A stretch of 12,623 bases of DNA, taken from the NCBI GenBank assembly GCA_002425405.1, contig DIME01000184.1:20377-32999 (forward strand). The letters are read 5' to 3'. The translations under genes were made by a program, and so were the position numbers. Positions 1 through 6,839 of this stretch are shown piece by piece. Under the pieces are notes generated by a model. It had not been told where the DNA came from. It saw only the letters and a list, made by a program, of their open reading frames with translations, and made no database searches. The DNA is from Candidatus Accumulibacter vicinus (GTDB lineage: Bacteria > Pseudomonadota > Gammaproteobacteria > Burkholderiales > Rhodocyclaceae). Positions within the stretch are counted from its first letter, which is position 1. Each line of letters begins with the position of its first letter.

Positions 1-15
1 GAGTTGTGTATAAGG

Positions 16-417
16 CTATGCCTTAGGAGTGGAGTGCGGGTCTATCCCGTGGGTGTGCGAGTAAATGGTCACGCCTTCCGAAATCAAAGCATGTTCCCTG
101 ATCAACACGCCGCCGGTATGATCGATTTTTACCCCTCGATTGATCTGCACCCGATCCTCAAGGAAGAGATTTCCGTCAATGGTCTCCGACACCAGGGTGG
201 CGTCACGGCAGATCAGACAATGCTCACCGACAGCGACTTGCCTTGGGTTTTCGATCGATACGCCCATCTCGACAAGGGAATTCCGGCCCAGGCGCAATAA
301 ATGCAGCTTCCACCACCAGGTGTTTATTTTATTCCCGATCCTCCTCATCATCCGGAATGGCAGGCGTACAAGCGCGAGGAAGATACCGCTTCTCTGCAAC
401 AGGTAGGATATTGACAT
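16..417 (-). CDS. LbetaH-type acyltransferase, cut short by an in-frame amber stop
   Basis: This is a probable surface-polysaccharide O-acyltransferase of the left-handed parallel beta-helix (hexapeptide repeat) superfamily, 133 aa as read. Residues 1-45 form a basic, tryptophan-rich N-terminus typical of the colanic acid/maltose acetyltransferase-like branch. From about residue 50 the [LIV]-G-x4 type hexapeptide pattern runs through to the motif SHTHGIDP (about 118-125), whose histidines match the acetyl-CoA/acceptor site of this family. The protein then ends at TAG (16-18), before the last coils (normally VIGDxVWIGAGATILPG). Family members are usually about 170-200 aa. The frame stays open past the stop to the window edge, encoding PYTQL, so a nonsense mutation is possible. 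The ATG directly abuts the flippase stop (TGAATG), with GGAAAGG about 10 bases upstream, so the gene is translationally coupled to it. The superfamily is secure; the substrate is unknown. Confidence 0.75.
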   Translation of the reverse strand: MSISYLLQRSGIFLALVRLPFRMMRRIGNKINTWWWKLHLLRLGRNSLVEMGVSIENPRQVAVGEHCLICRDATLVSETIDGNLFLEDRVQINRGVKIDHTGGVLIREHALISEGVTIYSHTHGIDPHSTPKA

Positions 418-1650
418 TCAGCCCATGCCTTTCCGGAGCGTCATGAGGAGCAAACCCAGAGATGCAGCCAATCTTGCACCCATGCCTATCGCCAACGCCC
501 ATGCGATGCCATTGATTCCGCCTGCGCTCCCGAATCCGGCAACGGCGATGCATACGGCCAAAATGGCCAGCCAGTTTGCCAGCAACTGGTGTCCAAACCG
601 ACGGGCAGCGTTCAGCATGCACCCTGTCAGGCCGGCAGCGTACCATAAGATACTGGCCAGCATGACGATCACGAAGCACGGCTGATACGCGATGTATGGC
701 TCGCCATAAACAAATCCCAGCAATTGCTCGCCATAAAGAACCGATACGATCAGGCCACACACTCCGACACTCGAACCCAACAGAACCGCCGTCAGGCCAA
801 CGCGACAAAATTCGGACCGTTCCTTATTCGCAAAATGCCGGGCCATTCGCGGAGTTGCCGCATTTCCCAAGGCGCCGGCAACGGTCCCGCCGGCCACCAT
901 CAGATAAGCAATGGCGGAGAAGTATCCTAATTGTTCGAGGCCAAAAAAAAACTCGACTGCATAGCGGGTGATGTTCGGCGTCAATGAATCAAGCAGTGCA
1001 ACGAAACCCAGCGGAAAAACGACCTTGAGCAAACCAGTGCATTGCGAAGAGCGGGTCGGATGTTCGGTTCCGGTAGCCAATAGATTTCGCAGGTTGCGTG
1101 CATCGAAAACGACCAGAATTGCCAGCCATACCGACAAGACAACCCCGAGCGATTCGGTCAGCGACCCGAGGTAGTAATAAGCCGGTACCAGCAGCAAGAC
1201 CGTACTGACTCCCCGCAGGATTAATGACTTGGAGATCAGGTCATTGCGCTCGTTCTTCTGGAAGAATCCGTAACAGACATCACTGAGTGACTCCACCGAT
1301 TTCACCAGTGAAACCATGATGATGGCGATCAGTACATCGCTTTCTGTCCTGTACAGGAAAAAGGCCGCAAATGAAATGATGACCAGTGCGGCGGTGCTGG
1401 AACAGACACGCAACATGAAATAATCTTGCGTGTCAAATTGATGTTTCTGATCGGTGGCAATGGCCACCCGCAAATTCATGCCAAGAAAAAGCATGACCGG
1501 CGCAGAAATGGCCAGGGCAAGCGAATAGATGCCGACGTCCCGAGCATTTCCCAGGCGGGCAATAATGATCAGCATCAACCATTGACACAACGCATAAACA
1601 ATGTTGCCGACAAGACTCCATGAGAAGTTCTTCCGCAAGGAATTAGCCAT
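418..1650 (-). CDS. Wzx-like oligosaccharide flippase (MOP/polysaccharide biosynthesis family)
   Basis: This 410-aa, very hydrophobic protein has roughly ten to twelve predicted membrane segments. Its N-terminus (NFSWSLVGNIVYALCQWLML, then the ARLGNARDVGIYSLALAISAP region) is characteristic of the polysaccharide biosynthesis/Wzx branch of the MOP exporter superfamily. Such proteins flip lipid-linked sugar repeat units across the inner membrane. A cytoplasmic loop with QKNERNDLISKSLILRG (about 131-147) fits the same family, and length is normal (400-480 aa). The ATG at 1648-1650 is preceded only by a weak GGGGCG purine tract. The acyltransferase follows with no gap, so the two form the visible part of a polysaccharide cluster that continues beyond the left edge. 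Base composition is plainly lower in GC than the hyp and ccm genes, as is common for laterally acquired surface-sugar loci. Family assignment is strong; substrate cannot be told. Confidence 0.85.
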   Translation of the reverse strand: MANSLRKNFSWSLVGNIVYALCQWLMLIIIARLGNARDVGIYSLALAISAPVMLFLGMNLRVAIATDQKHQFDTQDYFMLRVCSSTAALVIISFAAFFLYRTESDVLIAIIMVSLVKSVESLSDVCYGFFQKNERNDLISKSLILRGVSTVLLLVPAYYYLGSLTESLGVVLSVWLAILVVFDARNLRNLLATGTEHPTRSSQCTGLLKVVFPLGFVALLDSLTPNITRYAVEFFFGLEQLGYFSAIAYLMVAGGTVAGALGNAATPRMARHFANKERSEFCRVGLTAVLLGSSVGVCGLIVSVLYGEQLLGFVYGEPYIAYQPCFVIVMLASILWYAAGLTGCMLNAARRFGHQLLANWLAILAVCIAVAGFGSAGGINGIAWALAIGMGARLAASLGLLLMTLRKGMG

Positions 1651-1703
1651 TCACGCCCCGATCACAAGAAGGCCCGTGGGTCTTACCCAATTTAACAGGA
1701 GGG

Positions 1704-1730
1704 GCTTTCGACAAGCTCAGGCCGAACGGT
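1704..1730. repeat. REP-like extragenic palindrome
   Basis: The 27 bases include TTCGACAAGCTCAGGCCGAA. On the minus strand this folds as TTCGGC...GTCGAA, a six-pair stem with one G-T wobble, around an eight-base loop. Sequences of this form (TTCGACA[AG]GCTCAGG-CGAAC) are, to my knowledge, dispersed between genes of many GC-rich proteobacteria. It lies in the 93-base gap between hypC and the flippase, at the junction of two unrelated gene blocks. It lacks a following T-run, so it is a weak candidate for an intrinsic terminator. Copy number in the host genome cannot be judged from one window. Confidence 0.55.
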
Positions 1731-1743
1731 GCAGGTCACTGAT

Positions 1744-2001
1744 TTACTGGATCGCTCCACCTGCAACGCCAGCCTCCCGCAAAACGGCTTCGCCGAGTTC
1801 GGCAAACAGCGCCAGGGTTTTTTCGGCTTCTTCCGGATCGAGCCGGGTCAGCGCGTAGCCGACATGCACGATCACGTAGTCACCGACTGCGACATCTTCT
1901 ACGAGTGCCAGCGAAACCTCCTTGCCCACTCCGGCCACATCGATCAGCGCCCGCTCGTCGGGCCGCAGTTCGACGATCCGGCAAGGCAGTGCAAGACACA
2001 T
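1744..2001 (-). CDS. hypC: HypC, hydrogenase maturation chaperone
   Basis: HypC/HupF-family chaperone, 85 aa (usual 75-95). It carries the Fe(CN)2CO precursor with HypD and delivers it to the hydrogenase large-subunit precursor. The diagnostic N-terminus MCLALPCRIVEL is intact. Cys2, exposed after Met removal, is the residue that contacts HypD and iron. The second signature VGDYVIVHVGYAL with His46 is also present. Cys7 sits where many homologues have Gly or Ala, a small oddity. The longer in-frame reading upstream is rejected because the start at 1999-2001 has AGAGGAG eight bases before it (2010-2016), overlapping the hypF stop. It lies 13 bases after hypF and closes the operon. Its obligate partner hypD is not next to it, which is unusual. 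Confidence 0.95.
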   Translation of the reverse strand: MCLALPCRIVELRPDERALIDVAGVGKEVSLALVEDVAVGDYVIVHVGYALTRLDPEEAEKTLALFAELGEAVLREAGVAGGAIQ

Positions 2002-2014
2002 GCTCAGCGCTCCT

Positions 2015-4315
2015 CTAATGGCCCAGCAGATGCTGCAGGGCGATCCAGGCCTGACCGACCGACAGTCCGCCATCGTTGGGCGGCACCTGGCGCGCTTCAA
2101 CAAGTTTGATCCCTTGCGCACCGAGGCGAGCGCGCAAGCCTCGCACCAGCACCTGGTTGAGGAAACAGCCGCCGCTGCCGACCACCGCCTTTTCGCCAGG
2201 CGCCAGGACCCGCACCCAGTCGGCAATGGCGGCAGCCAGCGTGGCATGGAACAGCGCGGCGCCACGCTCGGCATTCTTTTCATCCGCGAGTACCGCCAGC
2301 AGGGGCAACAGGTCAAGGCGGCCCTGTGCGATCCGCCAGCCCTGATCGAGCGGCAGAATGTCGCCGTAACACTGCGCCAGGCCTTCCATGAACATCGCCG
2401 CCTGCCCTTCGTAAGCCATTACCGACCGGATGCCGAGCAGGCCGGCAGCGGCATCGAAAATCCGGCCCATGCTCGTCGTCGGCGGACACAAAATGTCGCT
2501 CGCCAGCATCTGCGCAACGGCCGGCGCAGCCTGCTGGCCGATAAAACGTTCGCTGATTTCGCGGTTGCGGCCGAGTTGGTGCAGCACGGCCGCCGCCATT
2601 CGCCACGGCTCGTTGGCGGCGCGGTCGCCACCCGGCAGCGCGAGCGGCGAAAGATGGCCAAGACGCTCGAAGCGGGCGCCGTCAACACGCAACAATTCGC
2701 CACCCCAGGCCGCGCCATCGGTCCCGAGGCCGACGCCGTCGAGCGACAGCGCCAGGTGTGCGCCCTGCATGCCGTGTTCGGCGAGCACTGCCGCAGCGTG
2801 CGCATGATGATGCTGGACGCCCAACAGCGGCAGGCGACGCTGTTGGGCAAAGTCGGCGGCAAAACGCGTCGAATGAAAATCCGGGTGCAGGTCGTGCGCC
2901 ACGATCGCCGGTTCGGAGCCCAGCAGTTTCAGCAATTGCGCGACATTTTCCTCGAGGAAATCGCAAACGGCCGCATTGTCGAGGTCGCCGACATGTTGCG
3001 AAACGTAGGCCTCATCGCCACGGGTCACACAAATGGTGTTCTTGAACCAGGCGCCGACCGCCAGCACCGAAGGTCCGGAGACCGGCAACCTGATCGCGCG
3101 TGGCGTGTAACCGCGCGCGCGACGGATGAATTGCAGACCGCCGGTGGTAATCCGCGCGACGCTGTCGTCGCAACGCGTGACGATATCGCGGTCGTGCATC
3201 AGAAAAGCGTCGGCAATCCCGTAGAGACGCAGCAGGGCCTCGCTGTTGCCGATCACCAGCGGTTCGCCACCGGGGTTGGCGCTGGTCATGACCAGCGCGA
3301 GATCCTGCGAACGCTCCAGCCAGCCGACCCCTGCCGGGCGTTTGGCGGCCTCGTGGAAAAGCAGGAACTGCACCGGCGTGTACGGCAGCATGACACCCAG
3401 CCAGGCCAGGCCAGGGGCGACACCGGGCAGCGCGTCATCGCAACCGCCGCGTTTGCGGAGCAGAATCGCCGGGCGTGTCGGCAGCGCCATCAGACCCGGT
3501 TCGCCGACGCCGATCTGGACCAGCCGAGCGGCCGAAGCGGCGTTCGCCAGCATCACCACAAAGGGTTTCTCGTCGCGCTGCTTGCGCTCGCGCAGCAAGG
3601 CGACGGCGACCGCGTTGCGGGCGTCACAGGCCAGATGAAAACCGCCCAGTCCCTTGATAGCGACGATCTTTCCCTGGCGCAGCAGGGCCAGGGCGGTGGT
3701 GATCGGGTCATCGGGCAGGCGGTGTCCTTCGCCGTCGAGCAGAAACAGATGGGGCCCACATTTTGGGCAGCAATTGGCCTCGGCATGAAAACGCCGGTCC
3801 TCGGGCCGGCGGTATTCATACTGACAACGGTGACACATCACAAAGGGTTTGAGGCTGGTGCGCACACGGTCGTAGGGCAAGCTGCGGCTGATGGTGTAGC
3901 GTGGCCCGCAGTTGGTGCAATTGGTAAAGGCATAACGCCAGCGAGGGCTGCCGGGGTCGAACATCTCGGTCAGACAATCACGACAGACCGCCGTGTCGTG
4001 TCCGATCATCGTCGCGGCCCGACCGCTGCGGCTGTCGATGATCACGAAGCCTTCGCCGACACGCGCCGAGACCGTATCGCGGGCGCTCACCGAGCTGATC
4101 CGGGCCAGCGGTGGCGCGTCAAGTTCCAGACGCTCGATGAGACGCCGCACCTGTGCAGCGGCGCCGCGGACCTCGATTTCGACACCACGCGAATCGTTGC
4201 GTACCCAGCCCGCAAGACCCAGTTCCCTGGCCAGTCGCCAGACGAAAGGACGAAAACCGACGCCCTGAACGACACCGCTGACGCGGATGTGCTGACAAAC
4301 GATGGACTCGGACAT
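2015..4315 (-). CDS. hypF: HypF, carbamoyltransferase for cyanide ligand synthesis
   Basis: Full-length HypF of 766 aa (family about 750-800). It uses carbamoyl phosphate and ATP to carbamoylate the C-terminal cysteine of HypE, the source of the CN ligands of the [NiFe] site. Domains in order: acylphosphatase (about 1-90; VQGVGFRPFV with Arg22, and Asn40); two zinc-finger-like motifs (C111xxC114...C133xxC136 and C161xxC164...C183xxC186); a YrdC/Sua5-like adenylation domain (about 200-385; KGLGGFHLACDA at 221, MTSANPGGEP at 343); and a Kae1-like carbamoyltransferase domain with AHDLHPD (473) and the metal-binding HHHAH (502-506), ending in PNDGGLSVGQA (746). All key residues are present. The ATG at 4313-4315 is chosen over a start ten codons upstream because GGGAGG lies five bases before it. 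It follows the hypB stop by one base. Confidence 0.97.
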   Translation of the reverse strand: MSESIVCQHIRVSGVVQGVGFRPFVWRLARELGLAGWVRNDSRGVEIEVRGAAAQVRRLIERLELDAPPLARISSVSARDTVSARVGEGFVIIDSRSGRAATMIGHDTAVCRDCLTEMFDPGSPRWRYAFTNCTNCGPRYTISRSLPYDRVRTSLKPFVMCHRCQYEYRRPEDRRFHAEANCCPKCGPHLFLLDGEGHRLPDDPITTALALLRQGKIVAIKGLGGFHLACDARNAVAVALLRERKQRDEKPFVVMLANAASAARLVQIGVGEPGLMALPTRPAILLRKRGGCDDALPGVAPGLAWLGVMLPYTPVQFLLFHEAAKRPAGVGWLERSQDLALVMTSANPGGEPLVIGNSEALLRLYGIADAFLMHDRDIVTRCDDSVARITTGGLQFIRRARGYTPRAIRLPVSGPSVLAVGAWFKNTICVTRGDEAYVSQHVGDLDNAAVCDFLEENVAQLLKLLGSEPAIVAHDLHPDFHSTRFAADFAQQRRLPLLGVQHHHAHAAAVLAEHGMQGAHLALSLDGVGLGTDGAAWGGELLRVDGARFERLGHLSPLALPGGDRAANEPWRMAAAVLHQLGRNREISERFIGQQAAPAVAQMLASDILCPPTTSMGRIFDAAAGLLGIRSVMAYEGQAAMFMEGLAQCYGDILPLDQGWRIAQGRLDLLPLLAVLADEKNAERGAALFHATLAAAIADWVRVLAPGEKAVVGSGGCFLNQVLVRGLRARLGAQGIKLVEARQVPPNDGGLSVGQAWIALQHLLGH

Positions 4316-4316
4316 C

Positions 4317-5336
4317 TCAGCCTCCCGCTGCCAGCCGCGCTTCAAGTTCGGCGATGCGGCGCTGCAGCGACGCCATCGTCACCCGCTTCTGCTCCCGGCG
4401 TGCGCTGCAGCCGGCGCGTAGCCAGGCCAGCCACTGCTCGCAGCCCTCCCCCGTCGTTGCCGACAAGGGGATCACCTGCAATGCCGGATTGACCTGGCGG
4501 GCATAAGCGATCGCCAGATCGCTGTCGAAGGAAACATGGGGCAGCAGATCGACCTTGTTGAGCAGCATCAGTGAAGCCGCATGAAACATGTTCGGATATT
4601 TGAGCGGTTTGTCTTCGCCTTCGGTGACCGACAGGATCACCACCTTGCAGGCTTCACCGAGATCGAATGCGGCCGGACAGACGAGATTGCCGACATTCTC
4701 GATCAACAGCAGCGAGTCGTCGGCCGGAGCCAGTTCGTGCAAGGCATGGCCGACCATATGCGCGTCAAGATGGCAGCCCTTGCCGGTATTGATCTGCAGC
4801 GCGGCAACGCCGGTGGCGCGGATACGTTCGGCGTCGCGACTGGTCTGCTGATCGCCCTCGATGACGGCGATCGACAGTTGTCCCTTGAGTGCCTCGATGG
4901 TGCGGCAGAGCAGGCTGGTCTTTCCCGAGCCGGGGCTGGACACCAGATTGAGCGCGAAAATCCCCTGCTCGTCGAAGCGCCGGCGGTTCTCGGCTGCGTA
5001 GCCATCGTTCCTGGCAAGAATGTCGCGTTCGATCTGTATCAGCCGCGACGGCGTCGTTGCCGACCCCTGCGCAGCCGCCGAGGCATGCGCATGCGCGTGG
5101 GCAGCGTCGTGCTCATGGTCATGCGCATGAACGTGCCGCTGGCCATCGGCGTGGGAATGGACCTGCCCATGCCGAGCGCCGACGGCGCGGTAGCTCATCT
5201 TGAAAGGAACCTCCCCGGTGCCCTCGCCAGGCGGCGAAGCATATGCCGAGTCGGTTGCCGGTGTCTTCGCGTGCGCGGACCATGCCTTGCCATCGACGTG
5301 GATCTCGCCGGTGCCACAACCGCAAGTGGTACACAT
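4317..5336 (-). CDS. hypB: HypB, nickel-binding GTPase for hydrogenase maturation
   Basis: HypB, 339 aa, a SIMIBI-class GTPase that works with HypA to insert nickel into the hydrogenase large subunit. The N-terminus MCTTCGCG carries the high-affinity nickel motif CxxCGC. Residues 56-84 hold 11 histidines in 29 positions, a nickel-storage tract of the rhizobial/Ralstonia type. The GTPase has Walker A SSPGSGKTS (133-141), the interfacial metal pair C188-H189, ENVGNLVCP (213-221) and NKVD (260-263). Two extras stand out. One is a roughly 50-residue low-complexity linker between CxxCGC and the His tract (SPPGEGTGEVPF at 34-45). The other is a basic, coiled-coil-like tail after the usual end (about 312-339). 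GAGGAG at 5348-5353 precedes the ATG by 11 bases. It lies 29 bases after hypA and one base before hypF. Confidence 0.97.
   Translation of the reverse strand: MCTTCGCGTGEIHVDGKAWSAHAKTPATDSAYASPPGEGTGEVPFKMSYRAVGARHGQVHSHADGQRHVHAHDHEHDAAHAHAHASAAAQGSATTPSRLIQIERDILARNDGYAAENRRRFDEQGIFALNLVSSPGSGKTSLLCRTIEALKGQLSIAVIEGDQQTSRDAERIRATGVAALQINTGKGCHLDAHMVGHALHELAPADDSLLLIENVGNLVCPAAFDLGEACKVVILSVTEGEDKPLKYPNMFHAASLMLLNKVDLLPHVSFDSDLAIAYARQVNPALQVIPLSATTGEGCEQWLAWLRAGCSARREQKRVTMASLQRRIAELEARLAAGG
4321..4326 (-). promoter_or_regulatory. Shine-Dalgarno that fixes the hypF start
   Basis: GGGAGG on the minus strand, inside the last codons of hypB, lies five bases before the ATG of hypF. It rules out the in-frame start ten codons upstream, whose extension would only read through the hypB end. 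Confidence 0.7.
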
Positions 5337-5365
5337 CTCTGTGCTGTCTCCTCATTGTTATTCGT

Positions 5366-5707
5366 TTATTCGACTTCCAGTTCCTTCACCCGCATCCCGG
5401 TCCCCCCGGTCGCTTGCACCGGGTGCCCGCCGCAGGCTGGACAAGGGTCGTACAGAGCCGCAAGCGGCACCGTCATATTGCAATTAAAGCATAAACCTTG
5501 GCCGGCGACCTGGATGATCTCGAGGGTGGCGCCTTCGGCGATGGTGCCGCGGCTGACGGCATCAAAACAGAAGCGCATCGCCTCGGCTTCGACGGCAGCC
5601 AGCGCACCGATTTCGAGTTGCACCAGGCGGACGCGCCGAAACGACTGTTCGCACGCAGCGTCCTCGACGATCTGCAACACCCCCATGGCCAGCGACATTT
5701 CATGCAT
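5366..5707 (-). CDS. hypA: HypA, nickel metallochaperone
   Basis: HypA, 113 aa, exactly the usual length. It binds nickel through the N-terminal Met-His-Glu and docks to HypB. The start MHEMSLAMGV places the essential His2 correctly. The ORF could open two codons earlier at a TTG, but that would displace His2, so the ATG at 5705-5707 is preferred; GAGG lies about 8 bases upstream. The structural zinc site is C73xxC76 with C89xxC92 (LCFNCN and DPCPACG). The start overlaps the end of the upstream hupK/hoxV-like gene by eight bases (ATGCATGA), pointing to translational coupling and a shared transcript. Identification is secure. Confidence 0.97.
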   Translation of the reverse strand: MHEMSLAMGVLQIVEDAACEQSFRRVRLVQLEIGALAAVEAEAMRFCFDAVSRGTIAEGATLEIIQVAGQGLCFNCNMTVPLAALYDPCPACGGHPVQATGGTGMRVKELEVE

Positions 5708-6701
5708 CGACAATCCTCAATTCCGAGGGTACGCACGGATCGAGCGACAGGGCCAGGCGAGCCGCCCTGATCCGTGCGTCGTCGCGGGTCTGTGCCGGAC
5801 AACTAGACATCTCGCGGAAAAATGCGCCTTGCGGATGAAAATTCCATTCGGTCGGCGCAATGATCTGATAGTGGTCGACGCAGTCAGCCGCGAGATCGAT
5901 GCGATGAAGCAGGGTACCCCGTGCCGTTTCGACGCGTGCCAGACCGCAACCGGCCGCGACGGCCGTGGCATCGACGAGGGCCGACAGACGCGACGGGTCA
6001 GCGAGTCCTGCCGCCAGCCAGCGCAGTTCGAGCAGGCGCGCTGCCAGGCGGGCCTGGACGCGCTGGCCGTCGGCAAGCAGGAGGGCCACCCCAGGGTCGC
6101 CAGCGTGTCGAGCCAGAACCCCGGTTTCCGCGGCCTGACCGGCAAAAGTCGGCAGCGTGGCGAAATCCTCACGATCGATCAGCGGCGCCCACTCGGCGGC
6201 AGAAAGTTGCGGCAGCAGCGCAACCGCGGCGCTGGCCAGCCGGTCGTCAAACGGCGGGGCTTCCAGGTCGGCCAGCCAGTTCGAGAGATCGACAGAGAGT
6301 GCCGCGGCCGCCGCGGCATCGAGGACCGCCTGCAGACGCTTGCGCCAGGCGCCGAACTCCTCGATCCGGTTGGCTCGAAAGGGTTTCTCCAGCAGGGGTG
6401 GCCAGGCCATCAACAAATGGTACAGGTGTTCGACGATCGCCTCGATGGCAACCGCCAACCCCAGATCACGAGCGTCATCGAGTGCGGCTCGCTCAGCACG
6501 CGCCGCCTGGATGCACAAGCGTGCCGCAGCATCCTGGGCATGGCGGCAGAGACTGAAAACACGCGGAATGATCTCGGAAACCCGCGCCACCGGCAGCCCA
6601 CGCAGGGCTTTGGCGAGCATCGGCCGGGTGGAAACGATCTCGGCCGAGACGATTTCTTTGCCGTCCCACGCCAGTGTCAACTGCAGAACGCCCTGTTCCA
6701 C
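5700..6701 (-). CDS. hupK: HupK/HoxV-like protein, degenerate [NiFe]-hydrogenase large-subunit paralogue
   Basis: A 333-aa protein resembling the active-site half of a [NiFe]-hydrogenase large subunit, much shorter (structural subunits are about 450-600 aa). Seen directly: SLCRHAQDAA (50-59), recalling the N-terminal CxxC...H motif but with one cysteine (C52); ETARGTLLHRI (258-268), matching the ExxRGxLGH signature; PTEWNFHPQG (283-292), matching TxWNxxP; and DPCVP (321-325), matching the C-terminal DPCxxC but with one cysteine (C323). HupK/HoxV proteins are known accessory proteins proposed to scaffold Fe(CN)2CO assembly. A catalytic role is excluded by the missing cysteines. The gene leads the hyp operon directly downstream of an FNR-type box. 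Start: GTG at 6699-6701, seven bases after GGGAG; a GTG at 6705-6707 (335 aa) is possible but only one base from that site. The symbol is by family resemblance. Confidence 0.8.
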   Translation of the reverse strand: MEQGVLQLTLAWDGKEIVSAEIVSTRPMLAKALRGLPVARVSEIIPRVFSLCRHAQDAAARLCIQAARAERAALDDARDLGLAVAIEAIVEHLYHLLMAWPPLLEKPFRANRIEEFGAWRKRLQAVLDAAAAAALSVDLSNWLADLEAPPFDDRLASAAVALLPQLSAAEWAPLIDREDFATLPTFAGQAAETGVLARHAGDPGVALLLADGQRVQARLAARLLELRWLAAGLADPSRLSALVDATAVAAGCGLARVETARGTLLHRIDLAADCVDHYQIIAPTEWNFHPQGAFFREMSSCPAQTRDDARIRAARLALSLDPCVPSELRIVDA

Positions 6702-6708
6702 TGCCACG

Positions 6709-6713
6709 CTCCC
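6709..6713 (-). promoter_or_regulatory. Shine-Dalgarno of the hupK/hoxV-like gene
   Basis: On the minus strand this reads GGGAG. It is one base from the GTG at 6707 but seven bases from the second in-frame GTG at 6701. That spacing is why the second GTG is preferred as the start. Confidence 0.5.
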
Positions 6714-6728
6714 GGAAGAACCCGTTGA

Positions 6729-6734
6729 AGAATA
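6729..6734 (-). promoter_or_regulatory. Candidate -10 hexamer of the hyp operon promoter
   Basis: TATTCT on the minus strand matches TATAAT at four of six positions. It starts 21 bases downstream of the FNR-type palindrome, one base short of the class II ideal. The implied start of transcription is near 6722, giving a leader of about 15-20 bases before the GTG. The hexamer itself is weak; the spacing is the support. Confidence 0.45.
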
Positions 6735-6755
6735 CTCAAAGCCACTGAATCGATT

Positions 6756-6769
6756 TTGATTTTCATCAA
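6756..6769. promoter_or_regulatory. FNR/Anr-type anaerobic activator site, shared by two divergent operons
   Basis: TTGATTTTCATCAA is a perfect match to the FNR/Anr/Dnr consensus TTGAT-N4-ATCAA. It lies in the only divergent intergenic region of the window. Its centre (6762.5) is 41.5 bases upstream of the predicted ccmA transcription start, and about 40.5 bases upstream of the predicted hyp operon start. These are class II activator positions in both directions. FNR-family control of both hydrogenase accessory genes and cytochrome c maturation is known in proteobacteria, so the placement fits function. Whether FNR, Anr or a Dnr-type regulator binds cannot be read from the site. Confidence 0.85.
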
Positions 6770-6791
6770 TCCGGGGCTAAACTCCCGCCTT

Positions 6792-6797
6792 CACAAT
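6792..6797 (+). promoter_or_regulatory. Candidate -10 hexamer of the ccm operon promoter
   Basis: CACAAT matches TATAAT at four of six positions. It begins exactly 22 bases after the FNR-type palindrome, the canonical class II distance. The implied transcription start is near 6804, leaving a 36-base leader before the ccmA ATG at 6840. It also means the in-frame ATG at 6798 would not be on the transcript. Confidence 0.5.
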
Positions 6798-6839
6798 ATG
6801 CCCTCGCCGGTCTTGACCACTTCCCGGATCTCCCTCTGC

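Noticed and set aside
1651..1730. Possible promoter for the flippase (TTGTCG and TAAATT on the minus strand)
   Set aside because: The spacing of about 14 bases is too short for a sigma-70 promoter, and both hexamers are weak.
1677..1743. Possible intrinsic terminator after hypC (TGGGT-CTT-ACCCA hairpin and the REP-like palindrome)
   Set aside because: The first stem is only five pairs, the second is interrupted, and neither is followed by a T-run on the minus strand.
1922..4492. 856-codon open frame on the plus strand across hypF and hypC
   Set aside because: It is antisense to hypF, whose domains and motifs are complete. Its product is low-complexity, rich in Arg, Gln, Ala and Gly, the usual shadow of GC-rich codon bias.
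5708..5713. TTG start of hypA two codons upstream
   Set aside because: It would move the nickel-binding histidine away from position 2. The ATG at 5705-5707 gives the canonical MHE start.
4581..6728. 715-codon open frame on the plus strand across hypB, hypA and the hupK-like gene
   Set aside because: It is antisense to three recognisable genes, has no family resemblance, and would read into the divergent promoter.
6756..6839. Longer ccmA starting at the ORF's first ATG, or at 6798
   Set aside because: The first start lies within the FNR-type palindrome, and the second is upstream of the predicted transcription start. Homologues begin at the ATG at 6840.
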